Numbered from the stretch's first letter, positions 1 through 10,534 are shown. The stretch: DNA of 64,000 nucleotides from Actinomycetes bacterium (GCA_027118455.1 JAJAYZ010000100.1:1-64000); one strand, 5' to 3'. A program made the numbers and translations. The notes: generated by a model not told the origin, from the letters alone.

Positions 1-910
1 CAAGGCAGGCGGCCGGGTGGGGGGCGGACTGCTCCGCAGCTGCGGGAGTGGCTCCGCCGGAAGGTGATCGCCGCTGACCCCGGCGCTGCTGAGAAACGCC
101 GGCAACGCGCGCTCTGCTGAGCGCCGGGTGGTCATCACCGCCGGTGATGACGGAAAGTGCGAGCTGTGGGCGCTGCTGCCCGGCGTGCAGGGCCAGCAGA
201 TCCAACAAGCCCTGACCACCCTGGCCCACGGTTTAGGTGCCGCCGATGCCCGCAGCATGGACCAGCGCCGTGCTGACACCTTGGTCGACCTGCTCCTCAG
301 GCGCACCGAACCACCCGAGGTCAGCGTGCAGGTGATCGTTCCCGCTGACACCCTCACCGGCGCCTCCGATCAACCCGGGTGGGTTCTCGGCCTCGGACCC
401 ATCACCGCCACCGAGGTGGGAGAGCTGGTGGATCCAGGGGCTGGCGATGGAACCGGTACTGGGGCCGGCAGCGGCGAAGGTGACGCGCTCAGGTTCGGCC
501 CGCAGGTCACCTTCCACCGGTTGCTGACCGACCCGGCCACCGGAACCCTGACCGACCTGGCCGAAAAACGCTACCGGCCGTCCACAGCGTTAGACCGGGC
601 CGTCCGCGCCCGTGATGTGACCTACCGGTTCCCCGGCTGCCGCCGCTCCGCCAACAGCGCAGGCACCGACCTTGACCCCACCACCAGATGGCCAGAAGGC
701 CCCACCACAGCAGCCAACCTCGCCGTCCTCTGCCGCCACCACCGCCACCGCCTCAAACACACCACCCGATGGAACGTCACACTCGACCCCTCCGGTGTGA
801 TGACCTGGACCACCCCCACCGGACGCACCCACCAAACCGACCCATGGCACTACACCTGCAAAGCGAACAACTCCGCCCTGCCCGACCCAGATCCACCACC
901 CGACGGCTGA
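1..910 (+). pseudogene. DUF222/13E12-type HNH endonuclease, 5'-truncated, frameshifted, decayed active site
   Basis: This is the 3' two thirds of a DUF222 (13E12 repeat) HNH nuclease; the 5' end lies outside the window. Frame 1 reads from base 1 to a TGA at 118-120 and contains VIAADPGAAEKRRQRA. The same domain continues in frame 2 as AERRVVITAGDDG, so one extra base lies near 113-116. The HNH part (about 580-820) is also damaged compared with the paralogue at 17.2-18.5 kb: DLDHT has become DLDPT, the first Cys of TCRFPGC is Tyr, and an extra residue splits CRHHHRLKH. I infer a dead gene. A sequencing error could explain the frameshift but not all three substitutions. Confidence 0.8.
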
Positions 911-980
911 CACGTCGCCTTCTTGACCGACGCTCGGCGGTGCGTCCTCGCCGCGGCGCGCCCACTGACACACTGCAGTC

Positions 981-2189
981 GTGCGCCTCGTCTCCCTGCT
1001 CGGTTCGACCGGCTCGATCGGCACCCAGGCGATCGACGTCATCTCGCGTAACCCTGATTCTTTTAAGGTCGTTGCGATCGCGGCTGGGGGAGGGCGACCG
1101 CAGCTTCTCGCCGACCAGGCGGCGCAGTTTGGTGTTGCCGTGGTCGGGGTCGCCGACCCGACAATGGCTGGTGTCGTCCGCGCGAGGTTGGACGCGGCTG
1201 GTGTCAGCCCTGAGCTTCTTGTTGGCCCCGATGCCGCGAACCAGATCGCTGCCTGGCCGTGCGACACCGTGCTCAACGGCATGGACGGAGCAGCCGGGCT
1301 ACGGCCGACGCTGGCCGCGTTGGCTGCCGGACATCGACTGGCGCTTGCCAACAAGGAGTCGCTCATCATCGGCGGGCCGTTGGTCACAGCTGCGGCGTCG
1401 CCAGGGCAGATCGTTCCGGTCGATTCCGAACACTCGGCGCTTGCTCAGTGCCTCCGCGGTGGGCGCCATGAAGAGGTGCTTCGCCTGGTGCTCACCGCCA
1501 GTGGTGGGCCGTTCCGAGGGCGCACCCGCAGCGAACTGGCGACGGTCACTCCGACCGAAGCGCTGGCCCACCCCACCTGGGACATGGGGCCATTGGTCAC
1601 GACGAACTCCGCGACCTTGGTGAACAAGGGCCTTGAGGTGATCGAGGCGCACCTGCTCTTCGACATCCCCTTCGACCGCATCGAGGTGGTCGTCCACCCG
1701 CAGTCGATCGTTCACTCCATGGTCGAGTTCGTCGACGGCTCGACGATCGCGCAGGCAAGCCCACCCGACATGCGCTTGCCGATTGCCATGGGGCTCGCCT
1801 GGCCAGATCGGGTGGCCGAGGCGGCACCTGGCCTGGACTGGACGCGCGCTGCGGCGTGGGAGTTCAGCCCGCTCGACAGCGAAGCCTTCCCAGCCGTGAA
1901 CCTGGCCAGACGCGCCGGGGCCGCCGGTGGAACGGCGCCTGCTGTATTCAACGCTGCGAACGAGGCGGCGGTAACGGCATTCTTGGCTGGCCAGACATCC
2001 TTCCTCGCCATCGTCGACGCCATCGGGGTTGTCCTGGACGAGCACCTTGACGGAGCCTCATCAACCGCCGATCCTGGCTCGGGGTCGAGCAGGGCGGCAT
2101 CGTCGTTTACCGTAGAAGACGTACTGGAGGCTGATCGGTGGGCCCGGCAGCGGGCCACCGAGGTCTTGAGCGTCCAGAATCAACACTGA
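981..2189 (+). CDS. dxr: 1-deoxy-D-xylulose 5-phosphate reductoisomerase (MEP pathway)
   Basis: Dxr converts DXP to 2-C-methyl-D-erythritol 4-phosphate with NADPH, the first committed step of non-mevalonate isoprenoid synthesis in the cytosol. The 402-residue product is full length. It has the NADPH-binding GSTGSIG at residues 8-14, ANKESL (123-128), the metal-binding VDSEHSA (147-153), WDMG...[12 protein letters not shown] (200-220) and [13 protein letters not shown] (238-250). The GTG at 981 is the only sensible start because a stop lies four codons upstream in frame. No strong Shine-Dalgarno is visible. Next comes a site-2 protease and then ispG, the order seen in mycobacteria. Confidence 0.97.
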   Translation: MRLVSLLGSTGSIGTQAIDVISRNPDSFKVVAIAAGGGRPQLLADQAAQFGVAVVGVADPTMAGVVRARLDAAGVSPELLVGPDAANQIAAWPCDTVLNGMDGAAGLRPTLAALAAGHRLALANKESLIIGGPLVTAAASPGQIVPVDSEHSALAQCLRGGRHEEVLRLVLTASGGPFRGRTRSELATVTPTEALAHPTWDMGPLVTTNSATLVNKGLEVIEAHLLFDIPFDRIEVVVHPQSIVHSMVEFVDGSTIAQASPPDMRLPIAMGLAWPDRVAEAAPGLDWTRAAAWEFSPLDSEAFPAVNLARRAGAAGGTAPAVFNAANEAAVTAFLAGQTSFLAIVDAIGVVLDEHLDGASSTADPGSGSSRAASSFTVEDVLEADRWARQRATEVLSVQNQH

Positions 2190-2217
2190 CTAACGTGGTA
2201 GGGCGAAAGGGAGAACG

Positions 2218-3510
2218 GTGAGCGGTGCGGGGCTGATCGGCCTAGCCGTCTTTGCCTTCGGCATTCTCGGATCGATCGCTCTGCACGAGGTCGGCCACCT
2301 GGTTCCGGCCAAGCGCTTCGGCGTCCGCGTCACCCAGTACATGGTTGGGTTCGGCCCCACCATGTGGTCGCGCATTCGCGGTGAGACCGAGTACGGCGTC
2401 AAGGCCATTCCGTTCGGTGGCTACATCCGGATGGTGGGGATGTTCCCACCACGCCGCAACCGGGAGGGCGAGCTCGTCCTCGCCGCCTCCACCACCGGCC
2501 CTTTCCAGTCGATGATCGAGGACGCCAGGCGCTCGTCGGTCGAGGAGATCCGGGCCGGTGAGGAGCACCGCGCCTTTTACCAGCTGCCGGTGCACCAGAA
2601 GCTTGTCGTCATGCTCGGCGGCCCAACGATGAACCTGTTCCTGGCGGCGCTGCTGTACACCGTCGCTCTCGTCGTCCTCGGAGTCCCAACCCTGACCACC
2701 ACGGTCAACACGGTTGCCCCGTGCGTGCCCAGCGACGTCGAGGCCACCTGTACCGACACCGACCCGCAAAGCCCAGCGGCTGCAGCAGGGGTTCAGCCTG
2801 GCGACGTCGTTGTCGCCGTTGACGGTGTCGTCTACGACAACTGGCTCAACATCGTCGATGTCGTGCGCGCCCAGCCGGGAGAGGACGTCGTGCTCACCGT
2901 CGATCGGGATGGCTCGATGCTCGACCTGCCAGTCACCGTCGGCAGCACACAGGTTCTGGACCGGGACGACCCCACGAAGAAGATCACAGCAGGGTTCATC
3001 GGTCTCAGTCCCTCGATCGAGCAGCAGCAGGCCTCGATTTCGGCCGTCCCCGAGCGCATGTGGGAGTTCGTGTCACGGTCCGGTCAGGCGATCGTTTCGA
3101 TCCCCGGCAAGATGGTCGGCGTCTGGCGGGCGGCTTTCAGCGATCAGGAGCGCGACCCCACCGGGCCGGTCAGCGTCGTAGGAGTCGGCCGCTTCAGCGT
3201 CGCTGTGGCCGAGGACCAGGCCACGCTCAGCTGGAAAGTGGCCAACTGGCTGACCTTGCTGGCCGCGCTCAACATGGCGCTCTTCTTTTTCAACCTCATC
3301 CCGCTACTCCCGCTGGACGGCGGCCATGTGGCCGGAGCGCTCTACGAGGGTGCCAGGCGGAAGGTCGCCAAAATCCGCGGACGCCCCGACCCTGGCCCTG
3401 TCGATGTCGCCAAGATGCTGCCTGTGGCCTACACCGTTGCGTTCTTGCTCATCGGGATGTCGGTGCTCCTGATCTACGCTGACATCGTCAACCCGATCTC
3501 GTTGAGCTGA
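2218..3510 (+). CDS. Site-2 intramembrane zinc metalloprotease (RseP/Rip1 family, M50)
   Basis: This membrane protease cleaves transmembrane substrates such as anti-sigma factors; the mycobacterial counterpart is Rip1. The 430-residue product opens with a hydrophobic segment carrying the zinc motif HEVGH (23-27). A PDZ domain (about 170-260, around PQSPAAAAGVQPGDVVVAVDG) follows. The second catalytic motif, NLIPLLPLDGGH, is at 359-370, and a last membrane helix ends the protein. The GTG start at 2218 follows a purine-rich GAAAGGGAGAAC. The gene sits between two MEP-pathway genes, which is syntenic conservation rather than evidence of a metabolic role. Which sigma pathway it serves cannot be told from here. 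Confidence 0.94.
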   Translation: MSGAGLIGLAVFAFGILGSIALHEVGHLVPAKRFGVRVTQYMVGFGPTMWSRIRGETEYGVKAIPFGGYIRMVGMFPPRRNREGELVLAASTTGPFQSMIEDARRSSVEEIRAGEEHRAFYQLPVHQKLVVMLGGPTMNLFLAALLYTVALVVLGVPTLTTTVNTVAPCVPSDVEATCTDTDPQSPAAAAGVQPGDVVVAVDGVVYDNWLNIVDVVRAQPGEDVVLTVDRDGSMLDLPVTVGSTQVLDRDDPTKKITAGFIGLSPSIEQQQASISAVPERMWEFVSRSGQAIVSIPGKMVGVWRAAFSDQERDPTGPVSVVGVGRFSVAVAEDQATLSWKVANWLTLLAALNMALFFFNLIPLLPLDGGHVAGALYEGARRKVAKIRGRPDPGPVDVAKMLPVAYTVAFLLIGMSVLLIYADIVNPISLS

Positions 3511-3552
3511 CCTGCGCAGGTCGATCGGCCCGGTTCGGGGGATACTGGTGGC

Positions 3553-4719
3553 ATGAGCATCGCCCTCGGCGTCCCGACTCCGCCACCCAAACCGCTCGCA
3601 GTGCGGCGGCTGACTCGGCAGATCGTGCTGCGCCACCCCACCCACCCCGTCGCTGTGGGTGGTGGTGCCCCGGTCTCAGTGCAGTCGATGACGACGACGG
3701 TCACCGCAGATATCAATGCCACCTTGCAACAGATCGCCGAACTCACCGCGTCCGGTTGCCAGGTCGTTCGGGTGGCCTGCCCGAGCCAAGATGACGCCGA
3801 CGCGCTTGCAACGATCGCCAAGAAGTCACAGATCCCGGTCATCGCTGACATCCACTTCCAGCCGCGCTATGTCTTCGCTGCGATCGACGCCGGATGCGCC
3901 GGGGTCCGGGTCAACCCTGGCAACATCAAGCAGTTCGACGACAAGGTTGGCGAGATTGCCAAGGCTGCCGGTGATGCTCAGGTTCCCATCCGGATCGGGG
4001 TCAACGCCGGTTCGCTCGACCCCCGGCTGCTTGCTAAGTACGGCAAGGCCACCCCCGAGGCGCTGGTGGAGTCAGCGCTCTGGGAGTGCGCACTCTTTGA
4101 AGAGCACGGCTTTCGCGACATCAAGATCTCCGTCAAGCACCATGATCCTGTCGTCATGGTGGCGGCCTACCGCCAGCTCTCGGAGCAGTGCGACTACCCG
4201 CTGCACCTCGGCGTCACCGAGGCAGGCCCGACCTTCCAGGGGACGGTGAAATCTGCGGTCGCCTTTGGCGCCTTGCTGGCAGAGGGGATTGGCGACACGA
4301 TTCGGGTGTCGCTCTCGGCGCCACCGGTTGAGGAGGTCAAGGTGGGTATTGCCATCCTTGAGTCACTGGGGTTGCGCGAGCGAGGGCTGGAGATCGTCTC
4401 GTGTCCCAGTTGCGGTCGAGCTCAGGTCGATGTGTACACGCTGGCCGAGCAGGTGACGGCCGGCCTCGAGGGTCTGAATGTGCCGCTCCGCGTCGCCGTC
4501 ATGGGCTGTGTCGTCAATGGGCCAGGAGAGGCCCGCGAAGCCGACCTTGGGGTCGCCTCTGGAAACGGGAAGGGCCAGATCTTCGTGCGCGGCGAGATCA
4601 TCAAGACCGTTCCTGAGGCTGAGATCGTCGAGACGCTCATCGAAGAGGCACTGCGCCTCGCGGACGAGATGGGCGTCGACCCCGAAAGCGGGCAAAAGGC
4701 CGAGGTCGTCGTCGGCTGA
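3553..4719 (+). CDS. ispG: 4-hydroxy-3-methylbut-2-en-1-yl diphosphate synthase (IspG/GcpE)
   Basis: IspG is a 4Fe-4S enzyme that makes HMBPP from MEcPP, the penultimate MEP-pathway step. The 388-residue product begins with a TIM barrel ([13 protein letters not shown], then ADIHFQPRY and GVRVNPGN). The cluster ligands are visible at the C-terminus: Cys284 and Cys287 in SCPSCGR, Cys319 in [10 protein letters not shown], with the conserved Glu326 seven residues later. The ATG at 3553 follows the end of the protease gene by about 40 bases, so the three genes are probably co-transcribed with dxr. All key residues are present. Confidence 0.97.
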   Translation: MSIALGVPTPPPKPLAVRRLTRQIVLRHPTHPVAVGGGAPVSVQSMTTTVTADINATLQQIAELTASGCQVVRVACPSQDDADALATIAKKSQIPVIADIHFQPRYVFAAIDAGCAGVRVNPGNIKQFDDKVGEIAKAAGDAQVPIRIGVNAGSLDPRLLAKYGKATPEALVESALWECALFEEHGFRDIKISVKHHDPVVMVAAYRQLSEQCDYPLHLGVTEAGPTFQGTVKSAVAFGALLAEGIGDTIRVSLSAPPVEEVKVGIAILESLGLRERGLEIVSCPSCGRAQVDVYTLAEQVTAGLEGLNVPLRVAVMGCVVNGPGEAREADLGVASGNGKGQIFVRGEIIKTVPEAEIVETLIEEALRLADEMGVDPESGQKAEVVVG

Positions 4720-4720
4720 C

Positions 4721-5593
4721 ATGACCACCCACGCCGAACGCCCGCAGACGCAGGGCACCGTCTCCGCCCTTCGGGTGCTCGGCGTCGCCGACCTGCCAGC
4801 CGCGGTCGAACACCTGGAATCTGATCCCGTCAGTAACGTCTTCGTCGCCTCACGGATCGAGGCTGCCCTCGGACACTCGTGGCGCCTCGGCGGCGAGCTG
4901 TGGGGCTACGGGCAGGGACGTCGATGGAGCGGGCTCTGCTACTCAGGAGCCAACCTCGTACCCGACGCCTCCGACCCAACGGCTCTGGCCGCGTTCGCCG
5001 AGCGGGCCAGGCGGCGCGGTCGACGCTGCTCGTCGATCGTGGGTCCGCGCGAGCAGGTGCTGTCGCTCTGGGCAGCGCTGGAGGACTCCTGGGGACCGGC
5101 TCGCGAGGTGCGTGACGATCAACCGGTCATGGCGATGTCGACCGACCCGGCGTGCGACGTTGACACTACGGTTCGGCCGGTCCGTGAGGATGAGCTCGAC
5201 ATCTTGCTGCCAGCGTGCATCGACATGTTCACCGAGGAGGTGGGAGTCTCACCCATTGCCTCCGGTGACGGTTCGCTCTACCGCGCCAGGGTTCGCGAGC
5301 TTGTGCTCGCCGGCCGCGCGCTTGCCCGGATCGAGAACGGCCGAGTGCTCTTCAAGGCTGAGATCGGTTCCGTCTCGTCTCGGGCCAGTCAGGTACAGGG
5401 CGTCTGGGTTCGTCCAGAACTCCGTGGTCAGGGATTGGCAGCCCCAGGGATGGCGACCGTGGTGCGGTACGCGCGCGAGAGATTCGCGCCGACCGTCAGC
5501 CTTTACGTCAATGGATACAACGGCCCGGCTCGTCGGGCGTACGAGCGCGTTGGGTTCAGCCGTCACGGCACCTTTGCGACCGTTCTGTTCTGA
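4721..5593 (+). CDS. GNAT N-acetyltransferase with DUF4081-type N-terminal domain
   Basis: This is a 290-residue protein with a DUF4081-like N-terminal half (about 1-145) and a GNAT acetyltransferase domain in the C-terminal half. The acetyl-CoA motif A shows as VQGVWVRPELRGQGLA, followed by ARRAYERVGF. I placed the start at ATG 4721, one base after the ispG stop, because the upstream part of the open frame lies inside ispG. An orthologue follows gcpE in mycobacteria (Rv2867c-like), so the position is conserved. The substrate is unknown. Protein or small-molecule acetylation are both possible. Confidence 0.9.
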   Translation: MTTHAERPQTQGTVSALRVLGVADLPAAVEHLESDPVSNVFVASRIEAALGHSWRLGGELWGYGQGRRWSGLCYSGANLVPDASDPTALAAFAERARRRGRRCSSIVGPREQVLSLWAALEDSWGPAREVRDDQPVMAMSTDPACDVDTTVRPVREDELDILLPACIDMFTEEVGVSPIASGDGSLYRARVRELVLAGRALARIENGRVLFKAEIGSVSSRASQVQGVWVRPELRGQGLAAPGMATVVRYARERFAPTVSLYVNGYNGPARRAYERVGFSRHGTFATVLF

Positions 5594-5618
5594 CTGGGTC
5601 GTTCGCATTCGGCTCGAC

Positions 5619-6122
5619 TCACCGAGGCGCGTAGTGCACAGCTTGGAACGGCCACTCGCTGTGCAGCCAGTCGCGCGTGGTTTGCCACAACTCCACATCG
5701 AGGCGGGCGTGCGAGGCACGGACCCACGAACGCACAGCGGCGTCGCGTGAGGCATCGTCGCTCGGGTAGATGTAGACGCAGCCGATTACGTCGTCGTCAG
5801 CGGTGCTTCGGACGGTGTAGGTATACCCGAGCCGGCGCTCGAAGTGGTCGGCGTGCATCACCAAGTCGGCCTCGTTCTCGGCCAGGGTCATCGGGTGCGG
5901 CCATCGCTTGCTCTCGAATCCGGGGGTGGCGTGGATGTGCCCCACCGATGAGGTCCAGGCGGCGAAGTCAGCCTCGTTGTGCTGGGGCCCCAGCGGTTCG
6001 AGCCAGAGGTTCTCGGTCCGCGGCGGCGGGGTTGGCGTGAAGCCTGCCGACACGAACGGTCGACCGTGCGCCGGACGCGGATCGGGGCGCTCGTCGATAT
6101 CGGGTATCTGTTCCTCGGCCAT
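5619..6122 (-). CDS. GNAT-like N-acetyltransferase, small
   Basis: The 167-residue product runs opposite to its neighbours, converging on the upstream GNAT gene with a 25-base gap. It has a proline-rich N-terminus, then RTENLWLEPLGPQHNEADFAAW, which resembles the RimJ/RimL-type GNAT start (LRPL..HAEA..A). YTYTVRSTADDDVIGCVYIYP is the beta4-beta5 core. The usual Q/RxxGxG/A acetyl-CoA loop is weak: only RSWVRASHARLD is present there. It is either a divergent GNAT or one that has lost efficient cofactor binding. No substrate can be assigned. Confidence 0.75.
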   Translation of the reverse strand: MAEEQIPDIDERPDPRPAHGRPFVSAGFTPTPPPRTENLWLEPLGPQHNEADFAAWTSSVGHIHATPGFESKRWPHPMTLAENEADLVMHADHFERRLGYTYTVRSTADDDVIGCVYIYPSDDASRDAAVRSWVRASHARLDVELWQTTRDWLHSEWPFQAVHYAPR

Positions 6123-6171
6123 GGGTGGGAGAGTAGGGGCTCGCTGCTTATGACCCGACGAGGAGTCTCCT

Positions 6172-7938
6172 GTGCTGTTGCGGATGTCGACGTTGTTCCT
6201 CAGGACGCTGCGCGAGGATCCCGCCGACGCGGAGGTGCCGAGCCACCGACTGTTGGTGCGAGCCGGTTACATCCGCCGCGCAGCACCAGGGATCTACACC
6301 TGGCTGCCCCTTGGCTTCGAGGTGCTGCGCAACATCGAAGGCATCGTCCGGCAGGAGATGAACGCCATCGGTGCTCAGGAGGTGCACTTCCCGGCGCTCC
6401 TACCGCGTGAGCCCTTCGAGGCGAGTAATCGCTGGACCGAGTACGGCGACAACATCTTCCGCCTGAAGGACCGCAAGGACGCCGACTACCTTCTCGGTCC
6501 TACCCACGAGGAGATGTTCACCCTCCTGGTGAAAGACCTGTACTCGTCATACAAGGATCTCCCCGTGTGGCTCTACCAGATCCAGACGAAGTACCGCGAC
6601 GAGCAGCGCCCGCGCGCGGGCATCTTGCGTGGCCGGGAGTTCGTCATGAAGGACTCCTATTCGTTCGACATCGACGAAGAGTCGTTGCAGCGCTCCTACC
6701 AGGCGCACCGTGACGCGTACGTCCGCATCTTTGACCGGTTTGGCTTTGACTACGTGGTTGTTGAGGCGATGGCTGGTGCCATGGGCGGTTCGGCGAGTGA
6801 GGAGTTCCTCGCGACCGCTGAGCATGGCGAGGACACCTACGTTCGATGCACCACGTGCGACTACGCGGCGAACGTCGAAGCGGTCACCGTTCGCCTGACC
6901 GAGCCGGTCGCATTTGCCGGGCTGCCCGCCTCACACGTGGAGGAGACTCCCAATACCCCAACGATCGATTCGCTCGTCGACCACCTCAACGCCGAGTTCC
7001 CACGCACCGATCGTCGCTGGCAGGCATCGGACACTCTGAAGAATGTCGTTGTTGTGCTGCTGCACCCCGACGGCACCCGCGAGCCGCTTGCAGTCGGCGT
7101 CCCCGGTGACCGTGAAGTTGACGAGAAGCGGCTTCAGGCGCAGGTGGAGCCTGCTGAGCTGTCGCCCTTCACCGAAGAGGACTTCGCTGCCAACCCTGCT
7201 CTGAAAAAGGGGTACATCGGTCCAGGGGCCCTCGGGTCGGAGAATGCCTCGGGTGTCCGCTTCCTCATCGACCCTCGGGTGTCCCCCGGCACCGCGTGGG
7301 TCACCGGAGCAGATGAGGACGCAAGGCACGTGCTCGACCTGGTGGCCGGGCGCGACTTCACAGCCGACGGCGTCATCGAGGCTGCTGAGGTACGCGCTGG
7401 CGACCCCTGCCCCCGCGATGGCGGCGCGCTCGAGACCGCCCGTGGGATCGAGATGGGTCACATCTTCATGCTTGGCCGTCGCTACGCCGAGGCGCTTGAC
7501 TGCAAGGTGCTCGACGAGAACGGCAAGTTGGTGACAGTGACGATGGGTTCGTACGGAATCGGGGTGTCACGAGCTGTTGCGGCCATCGTCGAGAACTCGC
7601 ACGACGACATTGGGATCATCTGGCCGCGTGAGGTAGCTCCAGCCGATGTCCATCTGTTGGCCACCGGCAAAGACCCTGCGGTCTTTGAGTTTGCCGACCG
7701 ATTGGCGCTCGACCTCGAGACGGCTGGTGTCCGGGTGCTCTACGACGACCGTAAGGGCGTGTCGCCTGGTGTGAAGTTCAAGGACGCCGAGCTGTTGGGA
7801 ATGCCGACGATCGCGGTCATCGGAAAGAACCTCGCTGACGGAATGGTGGAGGTGCGTGACCGCAAGTCCGGTGAGCGTCGCGACGTCCCATCGGGCGAGG
7901 CCTTGTCAGTGCTCGTGGAGGAGTGCGCTCGCATCTGA
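6172..7938 (+). CDS. proS: Prolyl-tRNA synthetase, bacterial type with editing insertion
   Basis: ProS charges tRNA-Pro. The 588-residue product is the long bacterial form. The class II core ([63 protein letters not shown]) is interrupted by an INS editing domain (about 230-400). The core resumes at [13 protein letters not shown] and [10 protein letters not shown], and an anticodon-binding domain follows ([11 protein letters not shown] onward). The GTG start at 6172 has AGGAG at 6161-6165, six bases upstream. An internal ATG at 6184 is a weaker alternative. Placement just before the DUF4439 pair and rimP is the conserved actinobacterial order. Confidence 0.97.
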   Translation: MLLRMSTLFLRTLREDPADAEVPSHRLLVRAGYIRRAAPGIYTWLPLGFEVLRNIEGIVRQEMNAIGAQEVHFPALLPREPFEASNRWTEYGDNIFRLKDRKDADYLLGPTHEEMFTLLVKDLYSSYKDLPVWLYQIQTKYRDEQRPRAGILRGREFVMKDSYSFDIDEESLQRSYQAHRDAYVRIFDRFGFDYVVVEAMAGAMGGSASEEFLATAEHGEDTYVRCTTCDYAANVEAVTVRLTEPVAFAGLPASHVEETPNTPTIDSLVDHLNAEFPRTDRRWQASDTLKNVVVVLLHPDGTREPLAVGVPGDREVDEKRLQAQVEPAELSPFTEEDFAANPALKKGYIGPGALGSENASGVRFLIDPRVSPGTAWVTGADEDARHVLDLVAGRDFTADGVIEAAEVRAGDPCPRDGGALETARGIEMGHIFMLGRRYAEALDCKVLDENGKLVTVTMGSYGIGVSRAVAAIVENSHDDIGIIWPREVAPADVHLLATGKDPAVFEFADRLALDLETAGVRVLYDDRKGVSPGVKFKDAELLGMPTIAVIGKNLADGMVEVRDRKSGERRDVPSGEALSVLVEECARI

Positions 7939-7966
7939 CGTGGCTGTCGATTCCATACGTGGCTGG

Positions 7967-8368
7967 CTACTCCAGGCCGGGAAGCGTCGGCAGTTCGCCG
8001 TCCCAACCCCAGATGGAAATAGAGCTCCCGCGGAGCCATTGCGCAGCCAACAGCCGTGTGGAACGGTCGTTAGCGGCTGCGAGTGCGACGTACGCGAGCG
8101 TGCAGCTCTCTTCCAGGCGTGCGGCGAGCCTGCGTGCTCCAGCCTCGTTGGGCGGTGCAGTCACGTCATACGCCGGTGCAGACGCCACGGGGTCGCCCCC
8201 CAGAGCCACGACCTCGTCCGAACACCGGCTGCGTCGATCACGATGCTCCCCGATGGCAGCATCGGCCGGCGCGGCCAGCGGAGGGGTTGCGCCGACGAGG
8301 CCGTAGGCCCAGATCGTCGAGTGTTCGGCGGCCAGCGTCCGCTGCCAAAGGGCGAGATCGTCGCTCAT
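7967..8368 (-). CDS. DUF4439 ferritin-like protein
   Basis: The 133-residue product is mostly alpha-helical and alanine-rich (LALWQRTLAAEHSTIWAYGLVGA, then LAARLEESCTLAYVALAAAND). It matches the DUF4439 ferritin-like family, whose members sit between proS and rimP in mycobacteria (Rv2844-like). Its ATG at 8368 overlaps the TGA of the upstream lipoprotein gene by four bases, so the two are translationally coupled. Glu/His residues in the first and third helices could bind metal, but metal binding and function are not established for the family. It converges on proS with a 28-base gap. Confidence 0.85.
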   Translation of the reverse strand: MSDDLALWQRTLAAEHSTIWAYGLVGATPPLAAPADAAIGEHRDRRSRCSDEVVALGGDPVASAPAYDVTAPPNEAGARRLAARLEESCTLAYVALAAANDRSTRLLAAQWLRGSSISIWGWDGELPTLPGLE

Positions 8369-8874
8369 CGGTTGCTCCTCAGGATCGCGGTGGCCAGTGT
8401 CGCGTCAGATGCCGCGATCGAGGCGAGCAGTGGACTGATCTCGGGGGATGCGGTGCGCAGGGCGCGAGTGTGATCGCTGGCGGCAGCGTCGAGTACGGCT
8501 ACTACCTCGCTGGTGGACAGAGTTGGACGCAGCACGTCGGGCTCCGATCCCGATGGCGATGGAAGGGCGGCTGGACTCATGCTGAGGGCCGTGGCAAGCG
8601 CGGAGATGTGAGCGCTGACGACCGCGCTTGCATCGGCTGGCGTGACGGCGCTGTAGTCCGCACTGGCTGGCCAGCCCTCCAGCGACGCCCGAGTCGCTGC
8701 CTCCACCTCTTGCGCTGCTTCGAGCGCCGCGCGGTCAGGGTCGGTCGGCAGGTCGACGGGCGGGTCGTCCGTGCAGGCGCCGATGGAGAGCAACAGTGGG
8801 GCGCCGACCGCGCCGAGCAGCAGTCGGCGGCGCGTCAGCGACGCGGGGACAGGGGGGAACACGCGGATCAGCAT
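8365..8874 (-). CDS. Tat-type lipoprotein paired with DUF4439 protein
   Basis: The 169-residue product from ATG 8874 starts with a twin-arginine-like signal (SLTRRRLLLG), a hydrophobic stretch and a lipobox IGAC, so export and lipid anchoring are likely. The mature part is alanine-rich and helical, with PDRAALEAAQEVEAATRASLEGW and AAASDHTRALRTASPEISPLLASIAASDA, a ferritin-like arrangement (Rv2843-like position). An upstream GTG/ATG at 8940 would add 22 residues but would put sequence before the signal peptide. The gene starts 86 bases from the divergent rimP start, so a shared promoter region lies at 8875-8960. Function unknown. Confidence 0.75.
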   Translation of the reverse strand: MLIRVFPPVPASLTRRRLLLGAVGAPLLLSIGACTDDPPVDLPTDPDRAALEAAQEVEAATRASLEGWPASADYSAVTPADASAVVSAHISALATALSMSPAALPSPSGSEPDVLRPTLSTSEVVAVLDAAASDHTRALRTASPEISPLLASIAASDATLATAILRSNR

Positions 8875-8960
8875 TCCACGACAGCCAGGTAGGGTGAGAC
8901 GGCCCCATACGACCAGCACTACACAACTGGCACCACACAACAGAATGGGCGGAGGTTACC

Positions 8961-9488
8961 GTGTCCGCAGTTGCTGACCGCGTCGAGCGCGCTCTGGCGC
9001 CAGTGGTTGCTGCGGAGGGTTTCGACCTCGAAGCCGTTGAGGTGCAGCCGGCAGGTCGCCGCCGCCTCATCCGAGTGCTCGTCGACCGTGACGGAGGCGT
9101 CACCCTCGACGACATCGCATCGCTGACCTTGATCCTGTCCGTCGAACTCGACGAGACCAACGCCATGGGTGAGCAGCCCTACGTCCTGGAGGTCTCCTCG
9201 CCCGGGGTGGGGCGACCGCTGACCTTGCCGCGGCACTGGCGCCGCAACGCCACCCGTCTGGTCCGGGTGACGACCACCGAAGGTGACGAAATTGTCGGAC
9301 GCATCGTGGTCAGCGACGAGGTAGTTGTCACCCTCGAACCTGCGGGCGGACGTCCCGGTGACCAGTCCGATGGGCTTACCGAGACCAAGGCCCTCACGTT
9401 CGCTGAGATCAGCGAGGCCCACGTCGAGGTGGAGTTCCGCCGCTCTGCCGCTCCCAGCGACGACACCTCAGCAGAAGGAGAGCTCTGA
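8961..9488 (+). CDS. rimP: Ribosome maturation factor RimP
   Basis: RimP helps assemble the 30S subunit. The 175-residue product has the N-terminal domain [21 protein letters not shown], then [32 protein letters not shown] and the C-terminal SH3-like half. The C-terminal half is longer than in many bacteria. The GTG start at 8961 is supported by GGAGG about 8 bases upstream. Its TGA shares bases with the nusA ATG (TGATG). This starts the rimP-nusA-ylxR-infB-rbfA-nrnA-truB-ribF run of translation genes. Confidence 0.96.
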   Translation: MSAVADRVERALAPVVAAEGFDLEAVEVQPAGRRRLIRVLVDRDGGVTLDDIASLTLILSVELDETNAMGEQPYVLEVSSPGVGRPLTLPRHWRRNATRLVRVTTTEGDEIVGRIVVSDEVVVTLEPAGGRPGDQSDGLTETKALTFAEISEAHVEVEFRRSAAPSDDTSAEGEL

Positions 9489-10534
9489 TGGACATCGACA
9501 TGAACGCCCTGCGCTCCTTGGTCAATGAGCGGGAGATCCCGTTCGACGTCGTCGTCGAGGCGATCGAGCGGGCGCTGGAGACCGCTTACCACCACACGCC
9601 TGGCGCGCAACCTCGAGCCCGTGTCGAGCTGGACAGGACCACTGGCCACGTTGCGGTCTTTGCGGCTGAGACCGACGAGGACGGCGAAGTGGTGCGCGAG
9701 TGGGACGACACTCCTGAGGGCTTCGGGCGCGTCGCGGCCACGACGGCGCGCCAAGTGATTCTGCAACGGCTCCGGGACGCCGAGGACGAGGCAAGCTTTG
9801 GCGTGTGGTCTGGTCGCGACGGAGACCTCGTCTCCGGGGTCATCCAGCAGGGCCCTGACCCGCAGACAGTGTTGATCGATCTGGGAGAGCTCGAGGCTCA
9901 GCTGCCGGCCGCCGAGCAGGTACCCGGAGAGCAGTACATCCATGGTGAGCGGCTGCGCTGCTACGTGGTTGGCGTCCGGAAGGGCGGGCGCGGGCCCATC
10001 GTGACGGTCTCACGCACCCACCCGGGGCTGGTCAAGCTCCTCTTTGCGCTCGAGGTGCCCGAGATCGCCGATGGGTCGGTTGAGATCGCGGCGATCGCCC
10101 GTGAGGCCGGACACCGCACCAAGATCGCCGTGCACTCGCACAAGGCCGGGCTGGGCGCCAAGGGTGCCTGCATCGGACCGATGGGCGCCAGAGTGCGCGC
10201 CGTCATGGCCGAACTGCACGGCGAGAAGATCGACATCGTGGACTGGTCAGCTGATCCGGCCGAGTTCGTGGGGCACGCGCTCTCACCAGCCAGGGTCTCT
10301 TCGGTCACGGTCGTCGACGCCGAGGCCCGCGCCGCGCGGGTGGTCGTCCCCGACTACCAGCTGTCGCTCGCGATCGGCCGGGAGGGACAGAACGCCAGGC
10401 TGGCGGCCCGGCTCACCGGGTGGCGGATCGACATCGTCTCCGACACCGCACCAACGGGAGAGCCCGAGTCAGGGGTCCCGGCGGCCGCTGAAGATGCCAC
10501 GCCGGTGCCGCCGAGCGATGGTTCGAGCGGCTGA
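9488..10534 (+). CDS. nusA: Transcription termination/antitermination factor NusA
   Basis: NusA binds RNA polymerase and nascent RNA, controlling pausing, termination and antitermination. The 348-residue product has the N-terminal RNAP-binding domain ([26 protein letters not shown]), an S1 domain (about 110-185) and two KH domains. The KH domains are marked by [21 protein letters not shown] and [19 protein letters not shown]. As in other actinobacteria the acidic C-terminal repeats of enterobacterial NusA are missing. AAGGAGAG lies just upstream of the ATG. The start overlaps the rimP stop, so coupling is likely. Confidence 0.96.
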   Translation: MDIDMNALRSLVNEREIPFDVVVEAIERALETAYHHTPGAQPRARVELDRTTGHVAVFAAETDEDGEVVREWDDTPEGFGRVAATTARQVILQRLRDAEDEASFGVWSGRDGDLVSGVIQQGPDPQTVLIDLGELEAQLPAAEQVPGEQYIHGERLRCYVVGVRKGGRGPIVTVSRTHPGLVKLLFALEVPEIADGSVEIAAIAREAGHRTKIAVHSHKAGLGAKGACIGPMGARVRAVMAELHGEKIDIVDWSADPAEFVGHALSPARVSSVTVVDAEARAARVVVPDYQLSLAIGREGQNARLAARLTGWRIDIVSDTAPTGEPESGVPAAAEDATPVPPSDGSSG

